Position numbers and translations under genes: made by a program. From Aminobacter carboxidus (GTDB taxonomy: Bacteria; Pseudomonadota; Alphaproteobacteria; Rhizobiales; Rhizobiaceae), in contig NZ_JACZEP010000002.1 of the NCBI RefSeq assembly GCF_014863355.1, positions 124,001 through 188,000 of the forward strand: a DNA stretch of 64,000 bases, in the 5' to 3' direction. This document shows, one piece after another, positions 49,721-58,312 of this stretch. The notes beneath the pieces are model-generated. The model searched no databases. It was not told the DNA's origin and worked only from the letters and a program-made list of their open reading frames with translations. Position 1 is the stretch's first letter, and every line of letters begins with the position of its first letter.

Positions 49721-50170
49721 ATGACTTGGCGCATGAGCGCCGACGACAAGATTTTCATCGCCAACGACGTGGTCATCCATCCCGATGACCTCGAGGAAAA
49801 CTTCATCCGCTCCTCGGGACCCGGCGGCCAAAACGTCAACAAGGTGGCAACCGCCGTGCAACTGCGCTTTGACGCGGCCAACGCGCCGGGGCTGCCCGAG
49901 CGGGTGCGCGAGCGCACCATCAAGCTCGCCGGCCAGCGCGCGACCAAGGACGGTGTCATCGTCATCGAGGCCGGGCGCTACCGGACGCAGGAGCAGAACC
50001 GCGCCGATGCCCGCGCCAGGCTCACCGCGCTCGTCGCCAAGGCCGCCGAACCACCACCGCCGCCGCGCAAGAAGACCAGGCCGACAAAGGGTTCGGTCGA
50101 GCGCAGGTTGAAAACCAAGTCCGGCCGCTCGACAGTCAAGAAGCTGCGCGGGCGAGTCGACGGCGATTAG
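49721..50170 (+). CDS. arfB: Alternative ribosome-rescue peptidyl-tRNA hydrolase ArfB (YaeJ)
   Basis: The 149-residue protein has the release-factor catalytic GGQ in FIRSSGPGGQNVNKVATAV but lacks codon-recognition domains. Its C-terminal tail is Lys/Arg-rich (PPRKKTRPTKGSVERRLKTK begins it), which in ArfB enters the mRNA channel of stalled ribosomes. It therefore releases peptides from non-stop complexes. The ATG at 49721 or 49733 may be used; neither has a clear ribosome site, and the latter gives MSADDKIFIANDVVI, closer to the family start. Confidence 0.94.
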   Translation: MTWRMSADDKIFIANDVVIHPDDLEENFIRSSGPGGQNVNKVATAVQLRFDAANAPGLPERVRERTIKLAGQRATKDGVIVIEAGRYRTQEQNRADARARLTALVAKAAEPPPPPRKKTRPTKGSVERRLKTKSGRSTVKKLRGRVDGD

Positions 50171-50250
50171 ATCCCAAGTACTGATCCTGCTTCCATTTTG
50201 GTTTTGCAGGTGCCAATCTCCGGCAACTGCCACAGCAAGGGAGACCACGA

Positions 50251-50766
50251 ATGGGCATGTTCGATTTCGTCAAGAATGTCGGCAAGAAGCTTGGTTTCGG
50301 CGACGATGAGGCGCCGAGCGCCGACACGCTGAAGAAGGAACTCGACTCGCACAAGCTCGGCACGGACAACGTACAGGTCGTGGTCAAGGGCGACACCGCC
50401 GTGCTGACCGGCGTGGTCAAGGACCAGTCGATTTTCGAAAAGGCTGTTATCGCCGTCGGCAACACGCTTGGTGTGTCCAAGGTGCAGGCCGATGAGTTGA
50501 AAGTCGTGGCGCCGGATTCGGGCCTCAAGCTCGACGGCAATGTCGACATGACCGAACTGGTCAAGGCGGCGACACCGGCCAAGGCGCCGGTATTCTACAC
50601 GGTCAAGAAGGGTGACAACCTGTCGAAGATCGCCGAAGCCCAGTACGGCAAGGGCAAGGCGTCGAAATACACCGTCATCTTTGAGGCCAACAAGCCGATG
50701 CTGTCGCATCCCGACAAGATCTATCCCGGCCAGGTGCTGCGTATCCCCGATATCGCGACGGCCTGA
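50251..50766 (+). CDS. BON and LysM domain protein (Kbp/YgaU-like)
   Basis: The 171-residue protein MGMFDFVKNVGKKLGFGDDE combines a BON domain (about 30-100, with VQVVVKGDTAVLTGVVKDQ) and a C-terminal LysM domain (about 116-168, with YTVKKGDNLSKIAEAQYGKG and HPDKIYPGQVLRIP). This architecture matches E. coli Kbp, a cytoplasmic potassium-binding protein, without any signal peptide here. It has a good GGGAGA ribosome site. A hairpin terminator follows, so it is probably a single-gene unit. Confidence 0.92.
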   Translation: MGMFDFVKNVGKKLGFGDDEAPSADTLKKELDSHKLGTDNVQVVVKGDTAVLTGVVKDQSIFEKAVIAVGNTLGVSKVQADELKVVAPDSGLKLDGNVDMTELVKAATPAKAPVFYTVKKGDNLSKIAEAQYGKGKASKYTVIFEANKPMLSHPDKIYPGQVLRIPDIATA

Positions 50767-50788
50767 TCCGAAACCTCATTCGATGCGG

Positions 50789-50812
50789 AACGGCGGCTTT
50801 CGGGTCGCCGTT
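50789..50812 (+). terminator. Terminator after the BON-LysM gene
   Basis: A 7-bp stem AACGGCG / CGCCGTT with a 10-nt loop is followed by TTGCTTTT, 23 nt past the stop. It is a plausible intrinsic terminator. Confidence 0.7.
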
Positions 50813-50823
50813 TTGCTTTTCAG

Positions 50824-51483
50824 GTGGCATTGTGGCCGGCCAATTCAGGCGAGGTATCCGTGCTCGTATTGCCCAAAGGCGTCCGCCACATGCCCGGCTT
50901 CCTCACCCGCGAGGCGCAGGAAAAGCTTGTCGAAAGCATCCGTGAGGTGGTGAAGGCAGCACCGCTCTACACGCCCGCCATGCCGAAAACCGGCAAGGAA
51001 ATGAGCGTGCGCATGACCAATTGCGGCTCGCTCGGCTGGGTCACCGACAAGGAGCGCGGCTATCGCTACCAGCCGACCCATCCGGTCAGCGGCGAACCAT
51101 GGCCGCAAATCCCCGAGGCGCTGCTGGGTCTATGGCGCGAAGTTGCGGGCTATCCGCATCCGCCGGAAGCCTGCCTGGTCAATTTCTACACCGAAACTGC
51201 CAAGATGGGCCTGCACCAGGATCGCGACGAACGCGAGTTCGACGCCCCTGTCGTCTCGGTGTCGCTGGGCGACGCCTGCCTGTTCCGCGTCGGCGGTGTC
51301 AGGCGAGACGACCGCTCGGTGTCGTTCCGGCTTGAAAGCGGCGACGTTGTGGTGCTGGGCGGGGAGGGGCGGCTCGCCTTCCATGGCGTCGACCGCGTCT
51401 ATCCGATGACCTCGGCGCTGTTGAAGCAGGGCGGGCGAATCAACCTGACGCTTCGGCGGGTGACGAAGCCGGCCGCAGTGTAA
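50824..51483 (+). CDS. alkB: Alpha-ketoglutarate-dependent DNA repair dioxygenase AlkB
   Basis: The 219-residue product aligns along E. coli AlkB by eye: MSVRMTNCGSLGWVTD (nucleotide lid), CLVNFYTETAKMGLHQDRDE with the HxD iron ligands, APVVSVSLGDACLFRVGG, and a distal His in FHGVDRVYP followed by NLTLRR, whose Arg binds 2-oxoglutarate. It reverses alkylation such as 1-methyladenine and 3-methylcytosine. The frame begins with GTG 50824, close behind the previous terminator; no ribosome site is evident and another GTG (50860) is possible. It converges on coaA with a 20-bp gap. Confidence 0.93.
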   Translation: MALWPANSGEVSVLVLPKGVRHMPGFLTREAQEKLVESIREVVKAAPLYTPAMPKTGKEMSVRMTNCGSLGWVTDKERGYRYQPTHPVSGEPWPQIPEALLGLWREVAGYPHPPEACLVNFYTETAKMGLHQDRDEREFDAPVVSVSLGDACLFRVGGVRRDDRSVSFRLESGDVVVLGGEGRLAFHGVDRVYPMTSALLKQGGRINLTLRRVTKPAAV

Positions 51484-51503
51484 CCGCCGATCGGGTCGAA
51501 TCC

Positions 51504-52466
51504 TCAAAGCTTGCGGATCGCCACTTCTTCGACGAGATGGCCAGCACCCTTCTTGAGGATCAGGTCGGCGCGCGGGCGCGTCGGAAGAATGTTCTCGCGC
51601 AGGTTCTTCAGGTTGATGTTGGCCCAGAGCCCTTCGGCAATCGCCCGTGCCGCATCTTCCGACAGCTGTGAATAGCGGTGGAAGAAGGACTGCGGATTGC
51701 GGAAGGCGGTCTCGCGCAGCCGCATGAAGCGGTCGATGTACCACTCGTGGATGATCTGCTCGTCGGCGTCGATATAGATCGAGAAGTCGAAGAAATCGGA
51801 GACGAACGGCACGAACTTGCCATCCTTGGGCAGCTCACGCGGCTGCAGCACGTTGATGCCCTCGAAGATCAGGATGTCGGGGCGGTCGACGCTGACGAAC
51901 TCGCCGGGCATGACGTCATAGGTCAGATGCGAGTAGACAGGGGCGCGGACATTGGGCTGGCCCGACTTGATGGCCGAGAGGAAACGCAGCAGCGCGCCGA
52001 CGTCATAGCTGTCGGGAAAGCCCTTGCGCTCCATCAGATTGTCGCGGCGCAGGACCTCGTTGGGGTGGAGGAAGCCGTCCGTCGTGACGAGATCGACCTT
52101 CGGGCTCGACGGCCAGCGGGTCAGCAGCTCTTTCAGGATGCGCGCGGTGGTCGACTTGCCGACGGCGACCGAGCCGGCCATGCCAATGATGAAGGGGGTC
52201 TTGGTGCCCTTCTTCTCCGAGTTGAAGAAGCGCTGGCGCTGGCGAAACAGCTGCTGGCTGGTCTCGACATGGGCCGACAGCAGTCGCGACAGCGACAGGT
52301 AGATGCGGCGGACTTCCTCGAGGTCGATCGGCTCATACATCGAGCTCAGCCGCCCAACCTCGTCCTGGGTCAATGTCATCGACATGTCGGCGCCAAAGCC
52401 CGCCCAATGCTCGGCGGAAAAGAACCAGTAGGGGGAATATTTGTCCGTCGGCGCGAGCTGATCCAT
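51504..52466 (-). CDS. coaA: Pantothenate kinase (type I)
   Basis: CoaA (320 residues) phosphorylates pantothenate, the committed step of CoA synthesis. The P-loop lies in [18 protein letters not shown] (about 93-110). It is followed by [13 protein letters not shown], the family KGFPDSYD motif, [13 protein letters not shown] and [14 protein letters not shown] 52466 has GGGAAG before it. It is the last gene of the his cluster, starting 29 bp after the hisE stop, an arrangement common in rhizobia. Confidence 0.97.
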   Translation of the reverse strand: MDQLAPTDKYSPYWFFSAEHWAGFGADMSMTLTQDEVGRLSSMYEPIDLEEVRRIYLSLSRLLSAHVETSQQLFRQRQRFFNSEKKGTKTPFIIGMAGSVAVGKSTTARILKELLTRWPSSPKVDLVTTDGFLHPNEVLRRDNLMERKGFPDSYDVGALLRFLSAIKSGQPNVRAPVYSHLTYDVMPGEFVSVDRPDILIFEGINVLQPRELPKDGKFVPFVSDFFDFSIYIDADEQIIHEWYIDRFMRLRETAFRNPQSFFHRYSQLSEDAARAIAEGLWANINLKNLRENILPTRPRADLILKKGAGHLVEEVAIRKL

Positions 52467-52495
52467 CGAATCTTCCCTGCAGGTCCTGACTGGGG

Positions 52496-52822
52496 TCAGA
52501 CTTCGTTGTTGCGCGAGGCCTTTTCGGCAATTCCGGACTGCGAGGTGCGCCGCTCCAGCTCGGCCATCACGTCAGTCATCGGAATGCCGGCGACGGCCAG
52601 CACGACGAGCCAATGATAAAGGAGATCGGCACTTTCCGAAACGAGGGCGCCATCGTCGCCCTTGACCGCGGCGATCACGGTCTCGACCGCCTCTTCGCCA
52701 AGTTTCTTGGCCGCGCGCTCCATGCCCGACTGGTAGAGCTTGGCGGTCCAGGAACTGGCATCGCCCGAGCGGGCGCGCTCAGTGACGATCTTTTCCAGAT
52801 CGGAAAGGGAGAATGCGCTCAT
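52496..52822 (-). CDS. hisE: Phosphoribosyl-ATP pyrophosphatase
   Basis: HisE (108 residues) hydrolyses phosphoribosyl-ATP in the second step of histidine synthesis. The all-alpha MazG-like fold is shown by [19 protein letters not shown] and then [15 protein letters not shown] with acidic metal ligands. ATG 52822 follows GAGG by 5 nt. It is separated from hisF by a 79-bp gap containing the palindromic repeat at 52852-52900. Confidence 0.96.
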   Translation of the reverse strand: MSAFSLSDLEKIVTERARSGDASSWTAKLYQSGMERAAKKLGEEAVETVIAAVKGDDGALVSESADLLYHWLVVLAVAGIPMTDVMAELERRTSQSGIAEKASRNNEV

Positions 52823-52851
52823 CTGGGCCTCGGCAGTCTATCTATTTGTTG

Positions 52852-52900
52852 TAGCATGATCTTTTCCGAAAACCGGTTTCCACTTTTCGGGATCATGCTA
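52852..52900. repeat. 49-bp palindromic intergenic repeat between hisF and hisE
   Basis: The ends TAGCATGATC / GATCATGCTA pair perfectly, and an inner CCGAAAA / TTTTCGG pairs too, around a CCGGTTTCCAC loop. The element begins 1 bp past the hisF stop. Its GCATGATC...GATCATGC form with an AACCGGTTT centre is a recurrent palindromic element in rhizobial genomes from memory. In RNA it would fold into a long hairpin that may tune hisE-coaA expression. Confidence 0.75.
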
Positions 52901-52901
52901 A

Positions 52902-53687
52902 TCAACCAATGGGATCGAGCCGCATCGGCAAGCCCGCTTTTGCCATGTGTGCCTTGGCCTCGGCAATGGTGTAGGTGCCGAAATGGAAGATCGAGGCGGC
53001 GAGAACGGCGGTGGCATGGCCGTCGCGGATGCCAGCGACCATGTGGTCGAGATTGCCGACGCCACCTGAGGCGATGACCGGCGCGCGCACCGCGTCGGCC
53101 ACAGCACGGGTCAATGCGATGTCGTAGCCGATCTTGGTGCCGTCGCGGTCCATCGAGGTCAGCAGGATTTCGCCGGCGCCGAGGTCGACGACCTTGCGGG
53201 CGAATTCGACGGCGTCGATGCCGGTGCGCTCGCGGCCACCATGGGTGAAGATTTCCCAGCGATCGGTCTCGTTCGCCGCTGAAACCTTCTTGGCGTCGAT
53301 GGCAACGACGATGCACTGGTTGCCGAACTTGTCGGCGGCCTCGGCGACGAAGGATGGGTTCTTCACCGCCGCCGTGTTGATCGACACCTTGTCGGCCCCG
53401 GCCAAAAGCAGCTTGCGGATGTCTGCGACCTGGCGCACGCCACCACCGACCGTCAGCGGCATGAAGCACTGCTCGGCGGTGCGGGCGATGACGTCGAAAA
53501 TGGTCTCGCGGTTGTCGGACGAGGCGGTGATGTCGAGGAAGCAGAGTTCGTCGGCACCCGCCGCATCATAGGCCTTGGCGGCCTCGACCGGATCGCCGGC
53601 GTCGATCAGATCGACGAACTGTACGCCCTTCACTACTCGACCATCTTTCACATCGAGGCAGGGGATGACGCGGGCCTTGAGGGTCAT
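52902..53687 (-). CDS. hisF: Imidazole glycerol phosphate synthase cyclase subunit
   Basis: HisF (261 residues) uses ammonia from HisH to form imidazole glycerol phosphate and AICAR. The TIM barrel has catalytic Asp11 in [13 protein letters not shown], the phosphate loop VGGGVRQ, the second catalytic Asp in [12 protein letters not shown] and the C-terminal [12 protein letters not shown] 53687 overlaps the hisA stop (ATGA 53684-53687), implying coupled translation. Confidence 0.98.
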   Translation of the reverse strand: MTLKARVIPCLDVKDGRVVKGVQFVDLIDAGDPVEAAKAYDAAGADELCFLDITASSDNRETIFDVIARTAEQCFMPLTVGGGVRQVADIRKLLLAGADKVSINTAAVKNPSFVAEAADKFGNQCIVVAIDAKKVSAANETDRWEIFTHGGRERTGIDAVEFARKVVDLGAGEILLTSMDRDGTKIGYDIALTRAVADAVRAPVIASGGVGNLDHMVAGIRDGHATAVLAASIFHFGTYTIAEAKAHMAKAGLPMRLDPIG

Positions 53688-54448
53688 GGCCGCTCCTCGA
53701 ACAGGCCCGGCTCTGGCTTCAACTCGCCGCGCAGGATCGCCAAAGCCTGGACCGGGTCGATGCGGCCGTCGTAGAGCGCGCGGCCGGAGATGGCTCCTTC
53801 GAGCTTCTTGGCATCGGGCATCGTCATGCGCACGATGTCGGCGAGCGAGGCGAGGCCGCCGGAGGCGATGACCGGGATCGACACCGCCTCGGCAAGATCG
53901 ATGGTCGAATCCCAGTTGATGCCGGCCAGCACGCCGTCGCGGTCGATGTCGGTGTAGATGATGGCTGCGACGCCGGCACCCTCGAACTTCCTGGCAAGCT
54001 CCACGACGCCGAGGCTGGAGGCTTCGGCCCAGCCCTCGACGGCAACCTTGCCGCCCTTGGCGTCGATGCCGACGGCGACCTTGCCGGGGAATTTACGGCA
54101 AGCTTCCTTGACCAGTTCAGGATTGCGCACGGCCACCGTGCCTAAGATGACGCGGGCGAGGCCCTTGTCCAGCCAGCCCTCGATATGGGCGAGCGTACGG
54201 ATGCCGCCGCCGAGCTGGACCGGGTTCTTCGTCGCCTTGAGGATTGCCTCGACCGCCGCGCCATTGACGCTCTCGCCGGCGAAGGCGCCATTGAGGTCGA
54301 CCACGTGCAGCCACTCGAAGCCCTGGTCCTCGAAGGCTTTCGCCTGGGCGCCGGGATCATCGTTGTAGACGGTCGCCTGGTCCATGTCGCCGAGCTTGAG
54401 GCGCACGCACTGGCCATCCTTGAGGTCGATGGCGGGGAAAAGGATCAT
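53684..54448 (-). CDS. hisA: Phosphoribosylformimino-5-aminoimidazole carboxamide ribotide isomerase
   Basis: HisA (254 residues) performs the Amadori rearrangement of ProFAR to PRFAR. It has catalytic Asp in [14 protein letters not shown] and in [13 protein letters not shown], phosphate loops LGGGIRT and VIASGGLAS, and the typical ALYDGR-type end [15 protein letters not shown]. It starts 2 nt after the DUF1330 stop and overlaps hisF by 4 nt. Confidence 0.98.
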   Translation of the reverse strand: MILFPAIDLKDGQCVRLKLGDMDQATVYNDDPGAQAKAFEDQGFEWLHVVDLNGAFAGESVNGAAVEAILKATKNPVQLGGGIRTLAHIEGWLDKGLARVILGTVAVRNPELVKEACRKFPGKVAVGIDAKGGKVAVEGWAEASSLGVVELARKFEGAGVAAIIYTDIDRDGVLAGINWDSTIDLAEAVSIPVIASGGLASLADIVRMTMPDAKKLEGAISGRALYDGRIDPVQALAILRGELKPEPGLFEERP

Positions 54449-54450
54449 GC

Positions 54451-54744
54451 TCAGACGCCTTCAACGATGACGAACTTGCCGATGGAGGCGGCGTGGCGAA
54501 GCTTCACCACTTCCTGGTATTCCGGCGAGTGGTAGCAGGCCACCGCCTGCTCGTAGGACTCGAACTCGACGACGACATGGCGATTGCCGGTCGGGCCCTC
54601 GGGATCGTCGTGACGGCCGCCGCGAACGATCAGCTTGGCGCCGTATGGAGCGATTGCCGCGCCATTGCTGGCGACATAGGCGGGATAGGCCTCGGGGTCG
54701 GTGATCTCGATCATCGCGATCCAGTAGCCCTTCTTCGTCGTCAT
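54451..54744 (-). CDS. DUF1330 domain protein within the his operon
   Basis: The 97-residue protein [20 protein letters not shown] has the DUF1330 pattern: [25 protein letters not shown] and the [10 protein letters not shown] motif. It resembles the protein at 2062-2349. The ATG at 54744 has GAGG 8 nt upstream and overlaps the hisH stop by 4 nt (54741-54744); a GTG nine bases earlier is less likely. It ends 2 nt before hisA, so it is translated in lockstep with histidine enzymes. Its role is unknown; DUF1330 proteins resemble small dimeric barrel enzymes or binders. Confidence 0.9.
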   Translation of the reverse strand: MTTKKGYWIAMIEITDPEAYPAYVASNGAAIAPYGAKLIVRGGRHDDPEGPTGNRHVVVEFESYEQAVACYHSPEYQEVVKLRHAASIGKFVIVEGV

Positions 54745-55391
54745 GGCTTCCACCTCAGGAAATTGGCAATGAGAGCGAGGCCCAGCGCCTGGCTCTTTTC
54801 GGGATGAAACTGGGTGCCGACAAGGTTGTCACGCGCCACCGCAGCGGTGACCCGGCCGCCATAATCGGCGGTGGCCAGCACTTCTTTTTCTTTGCTCGCA
54901 TCGAGATGGTAGGAGTGCACGAAATAGGCGTGCAGGCCCTGGGGTCCGGTGGTGATGCCGTCGAAGACCGGATGGGCATGTTTCACGTGAATCGTGTTCC
55001 AGCCGATCTGCGGAATCTTCAGCGTCGGGTCGGTCGGCGTGATCTCCTTGACGTCGCCCGCGATCCAGCCAAAGCCGTTGGTAACGGTCTTTTCCAGCCC
55101 GCGTTCGGACATCAGCTGCATGCCGACGCAGATGCCGAGAAAGGGATGCGCCTTGCGGATGGCGACCTCCTCGACCGCCTCCCACATGCCTTCGACGGCG
55201 CCAAGGCCGCGAGCACAATCGGCATAGGCGCCGACGCCTGGAAGCACGATGCGGTCAGCCGACCGCACCCGCTCGGCATCGGCGGTGAGCTCGATCTCGG
55301 CCGCGATGCCGGCCTCGCGGGCGGCGCGTTCGAAGGCCTTGGTCGCCGAGCGCAGATTGCCCGAACCGTAGTCGATGATGGCAACGCGCAT
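54741..55391 (-). CDS. hisH: Imidazole glycerol phosphate synthase glutamine amidotransferase subunit
   Basis: HisH (216 residues) releases ammonia from glutamine for HisF. The class I amidotransferase nucleophile is Cys88 in [11 protein letters not shown]; the catalytic His-Glu pair is in [10 protein letters not shown]. An oxyanion strand [10 protein letters not shown] lies upstream. ATG 55391 begins 1 nt after the DUF2628 stop. Its own stop overlaps the DUF1330 start. Confidence 0.98.
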   Translation of the reverse strand: MRVAIIDYGSGNLRSATKAFERAAREAGIAAEIELTADAERVRSADRIVLPGVGAYADCARGLGAVEGMWEAVEEVAIRKAHPFLGICVGMQLMSERGLEKTVTNGFGWIAGDVKEITPTDPTLKIPQIGWNTIHVKHAHPVFDGITTGPQGLHAYFVHSYHLDASKEKEVLATADYGGRVTAAVARDNLVGTQFHPEKSQALGLALIANFLRWKP

Positions 55392-55392
55392 G

Positions 55393-55875
55393 TCAGTTTC
55401 TTCCGGGATAGTGCAGGAGGCCGAGGGCGGCGCCTGAGGGCGGTTGGCGTGGGGCCGCAGTCGGCGCGATGGTCATCGGCGCCGACAGCTTTTCTTCAGC
55501 CACGTCGTCGGCGGCGTAGAGGTAGCGCAATTCGGCGGCCTCGATGGTGTCGGCCTCGATCACGCCCCACTGGCGCCAGCCGGCACGGCGAAGCGCAGCG
55601 ACCCTGAGTGCACCGCCCTCCAACCCGACATAGAGCGAGATCAGCAGCGACAGAAGCGGCACGGCTGCGATCAGCCCGCTCCATTCGCCGACAGCGCCCA
55701 AAGCGAGGGTGACGGCAAAAGTCACCGCCGCCAGAACCCAGAGACGGTGCCACAGCATCCACAGCAGCGGAGCGATGAAGCCGAAGAAATAAAAGCCGTC
55801 GCGGACGAAGACGGCACCTTCCGAAGCGTTTTTTCCTGCCGAAACAGGCGGCTCCATGACGACATGGATGGCCAT
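55393..55875 (-). CDS. DUF2628 membrane protein within the his operon
   Basis: The 160-residue protein has three hydrophobic helices (about 30-48, 49-66 and 68-86, including [19 protein letters not shown]). It also has the DUF2628 features: an N-terminal [14 protein letters not shown] and a cytoplasmic C-terminal part with [14 protein letters not shown]. The family is common in Hyphomicrobiales and has no known function. It is separated by 2 nt from hisB and 1 nt from hisH, so it is certainly in the operon. Confidence 0.87.
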   Translation of the reverse strand: MAIHVVMEPPVSAGKNASEGAVFVRDGFYFFGFIAPLLWMLWHRLWVLAAVTFAVTLALGAVGEWSGLIAAVPLLSLLISLYVGLEGGALRVAALRRAGWRQWGVIEADTIEAAELRYLYAADDVAEEKLSAPMTIAPTAAPRQPPSGAALGLLHYPGRN

Positions 55876-55877
55876 GG

Positions 55878-56477
55878 CTATCCCTTCAGGCTGCCCTTGG
55901 TCGAGGGTACTGCGTCAGGCTGGCGCGGATCGCTTTCAAGGGCCATGCGCAATGCGCGCGCCACTGCCTTGAAGCAGGTTTCGGCGATGTGATGGTTGTT
56001 GGCGCCGTAAAGGTTGGTGACGTGCAGCGTGATGCCGGCATTCTGGGACAGCGCCTGGAAGAACTCGCGCACCAGCTCGGTATCGAAGGTGCCGATCTTG
56101 GGCGCCGAGAACGTCACGTCCCAGACCAGGAACGGCCGGCCCGACACGTCGATTGCGGCGCGCGTCAACGTCTCGTCCATGGCGAGGTCAATCGAGGCAT
56201 AGCGCATGATACCGCGGCGTTCGCCCAGAGCCTTGGACAGCGCCTGGCCGATGGCGATGCCGCAATCCTCGACGGTGTGGTGGTCGTCGATGTGCAGGTC
56301 GCCCTTGGCCGTGACCTTCATGTCGATCAGCGAATGCCTGGAGAGCTGGTCGAGCATATGGTCGAAGAAGCCGACGCCGGTCGACATTTCCGAACGGCCG
56401 GTGCCATCGACATGGACCGAGACGGAGATCTCGGTTTCCTTGGTCTTGCGGCTGACTTCGGCGGAACGGGGGGCCAT
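55878..56477 (-). CDS. hisB: Imidazoleglycerol-phosphate dehydratase
   Basis: HisB (199 residues, monofunctional) dehydrates imidazole glycerol phosphate. Manganese ligands lie in the family motifs [14 protein letters not shown] and [20 protein letters not shown], with later ligands in [17 protein letters not shown] 56477 follows AAGGA. It is the first gene of this leftward his cluster and diverges from hslV across 191 bp; the promoter must lie in that spacer. Confidence 0.98.
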   Translation of the reverse strand: MAPRSAEVSRKTKETEISVSVHVDGTGRSEMSTGVGFFDHMLDQLSRHSLIDMKVTAKGDLHIDDHHTVEDCGIAIGQALSKALGERRGIMRYASIDLAMDETLTRAAIDVSGRPFLVWDVTFSAPKIGTFDTELVREFFQALSQNAGITLHVTNLYGANNHHIAETCFKAVARALRMALESDPRQPDAVPSTKGSLKG

Positions 56478-56668
56478 TGGCGGGTCCTTGTCCTGTAAAA
56501 CGTCAGCCTAATAACAGCATGATCGGCCGCTTGCCAATCGCTGGGAAAGGGCATTTCGTCGATAGGCGCGCGGATTTGCATTCCTTGCGCCGCGTCATAC
56601 ATAAGACGCCAACTTCCACTCGTAACGCGCAAGCTGCCAAAGAGGGGCCGCGCGCCACGGAGCAACAT

Positions 56669-57217
56669 ATGTCCAATGAACAGAGCATGCACGCCACGAC
56701 CATCGTGACCGTGCGCAAGGGCAATAAGGTGGTCATCGCCGGCGACGGCCAGGTCAGCCTCGGCCAGACCATCATGAAGGGCAATGCCCGCAAGGTCCGC
56801 CGCCTCGGCAAGGGCAATGTGATCGCCGGTTTTGCCGGCGCCACCGCCGACGCCTTCACGCTTCTCGAAAGGCTCGAAGCCAAGCTCGAGCAGTATCCCG
56901 ACCAGCTGACACGCGCCTGCGTCGAACTCGCCAAGGACTGGCGCACCGATCGCTACCTGCGCCGCCTCGAGGCGATGATGCTGGTGGCCGATAAGAACGT
57001 GTCGCTGGCGCTGACCGGCACTGGCGACGTGCTGGAGCCGGAGTTCGGCGTCATGGCCATCGGCTCGGGCGGCAATTATGCACTCGCCGCAGCCCGCGCG
57101 TTGATGGACACCGACAAGGACGCCGAGGAGATCGCCCGCAAGGCGATGCAGATCGCCGCCGACATCTGCGTCTACACCAACCACAGCTTCGTGATTGAAA
57201 CGCTCGATGCCGAGTGA
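56669..57217 (+). CDS. hslV: ATP-dependent protease subunit HslV (ClpQ)
   Basis: HslV (182 residues) is the threonine peptidase of the HslUV proteasome-like protease. The sequence has an N-terminal extension (MSNEQSMHA) before the catalytic Thr in [20 protein letters not shown]; removal of these residues is needed to expose Thr, as for other alphaproteobacterial HslV proteins. The [20 protein letters not shown] and [13 protein letters not shown] motifs are typical. A GGAGCAAC site precedes ATG 56669; ATG 56687 is an alternative. The partner hslU is 2.2 kb downstream, not adjacent. Confidence 0.97.
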   Translation: MSNEQSMHATTIVTVRKGNKVVIAGDGQVSLGQTIMKGNARKVRRLGKGNVIAGFAGATADAFTLLERLEAKLEQYPDQLTRACVELAKDWRTDRYLRRLEAMMLVADKNVSLALTGTGDVLEPEFGVMAIGSGGNYALAAARALMDTDKDAEEIARKAMQIAADICVYTNHSFVIETLDAE

Positions 57218-57728
57218 GGCAGCCGCCCAGTATGACTTCCGCCCGGTCACCAAGGCCGACCTGCCCGTCATCAAGGCATGGCTGGCCGAGCCGCACGTCG
57301 CCGAATGGTGGGACGATCCCGAGACCGAGATCGCCCAGATCAAGGAACACATCGACAGCATCTCGGTCGAGCCGCTGATCATCGAACTGGACGGCAAGCC
57401 GATCGGCTACCTCCAGAGCTACGATCCGCATATGGAGGACGACCATCCCTATCAGGACCAGCCCTTCGGCACGCTCGGCGTCGACCTGACGATCGGCGTG
57501 CCGGGTCTGGTCGGCAAGGGCCATGGTTCGGCGATCCTTGCGCAGTTCGTCGAGGAGCTGTTCGAGGAGGGCGTGCCGCGCGTGATCATCGACCCGCACC
57601 CCGACAACAAGCGGGCGATACGGGCCTATGAAAAGGCCGGCTTCGTGGCCTTCGACACGCGGACATCCGAGTATGGTCCGGCACTGATGATGGCCCGTGA
57701 AGCCGACGTGGAGGATTTCGACGCGTGA
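57207..57728 (+). CDS. GNAT acetyltransferase, AAC(6')-like
   Basis: The 173-residue protein aligns by eye with aminoglycoside 6'-N-acetyltransferases: [20 protein letters not shown] followed by [18 protein letters not shown], the acetyl-CoA loop [13 protein letters not shown] and [19 protein letters not shown]. Chromosomal relatives in rhizobia are not proven resistance enzymes and may acetylate other amines or siderophore precursors. ATG 57207 overlaps the end of hslV by 11 nt, and its stop overlaps the next GTG, so it is coupled to hslV translation. Confidence 0.85.
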   Translation: MPSEAAAQYDFRPVTKADLPVIKAWLAEPHVAEWWDDPETEIAQIKEHIDSISVEPLIIELDGKPIGYLQSYDPHMEDDHPYQDQPFGTLGVDLTIGVPGLVGKGHGSAILAQFVEELFEEGVPRVIIDPHPDNKRAIRAYEKAGFVAFDTRTSEYGPALMMAREADVEDFDA

Positions 57729-58312
57729 GCTTGGAGCAGGACGCGGCGGTGCAGCGCGAGCGCTGGTGGCTGCTGATTGCAGCGCTGCTCATCGCCGGGC
57801 AAGCAGCGGCGCTCTACTGGATGGGGCGGACGCCGATCTGCGAATGCGGTACGGTCAAGCTGTGGCACGGTGTGGTGCAAAGTTCGGAGAACTCACAGCA
57901 CATCTCCGACTGGTACACCTTCTCGCACATCATACACGGCTTTCTGTTCTATGCGCTGTTGACCTGGCTTATGCCGAAGAGCTCGCTCGGGTTCCGCCTG
58001 GCGGTTGCTGTCGGCATCGAGGTGGCGTGGGAGCTTGTCGAAAACAGCGACTTCATCATCAATCGCTACCGCGAGGGCACCATTTCCCTCGACTATTACG
58101 GCGACAGCATCCTCAACTCGGTGTTCGATACACTGGCCATGGTGCTAGGCTTTGTCATGGCAGCGCGGCTTCCGGTCTGGAGCGTCGTTGCGCTGGCCAT
58201 CTTCTTTGAAATCGGCGTCGGCTACGTCATCCGTGACAACCTGACGCTCAACGTCATCATGCTTGTCCATCCGTTCGATGCGGTCAGGCAGTGGCAGGCG
58301 GGGACGCTATAG
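57725..58312 (+). CDS. DUF2585 family membrane protein (UPF0314)
   Basis: The 195-residue protein has about four to five transmembrane helices and the DUF2585 hallmarks: [13 protein letters not shown] followed by [20 protein letters not shown], then [15 protein letters not shown]. The conserved His, Trp and Glu residues in membrane-near positions hint at an enzyme or metal site, but function is unknown. The start is GTG 57725 (GTGA overlap with the GNAT stop). It ends by 1-nt overlap with the next gene. Confidence 0.9.
   Translation: MSLEQDAAVQRERWWLLIAALLIAGQAAALYWMGRTPICECGTVKLWHGVVQSSENSQHISDWYTFSHIIHGFLFYALLTWLMPKSSLGFRLAVAVGIEVAWELVENSDFIINRYREGTISLDYYGDSILNSVFDTLAMVLGFVMAARLPVWSVVALAIFFEIGVGYVIRDNLTLNVIMLVHPFDAVRQWQAGTL

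Noticed and set aside
56478-56668. Sigma-32 promoter before hslV
   Set aside because: CTTG motifs occur, but none is followed at 17-18 bp by an acceptable CYTATnT; a weak TTGCAT...TACATA housekeeping-like pair is possible but not convincing.
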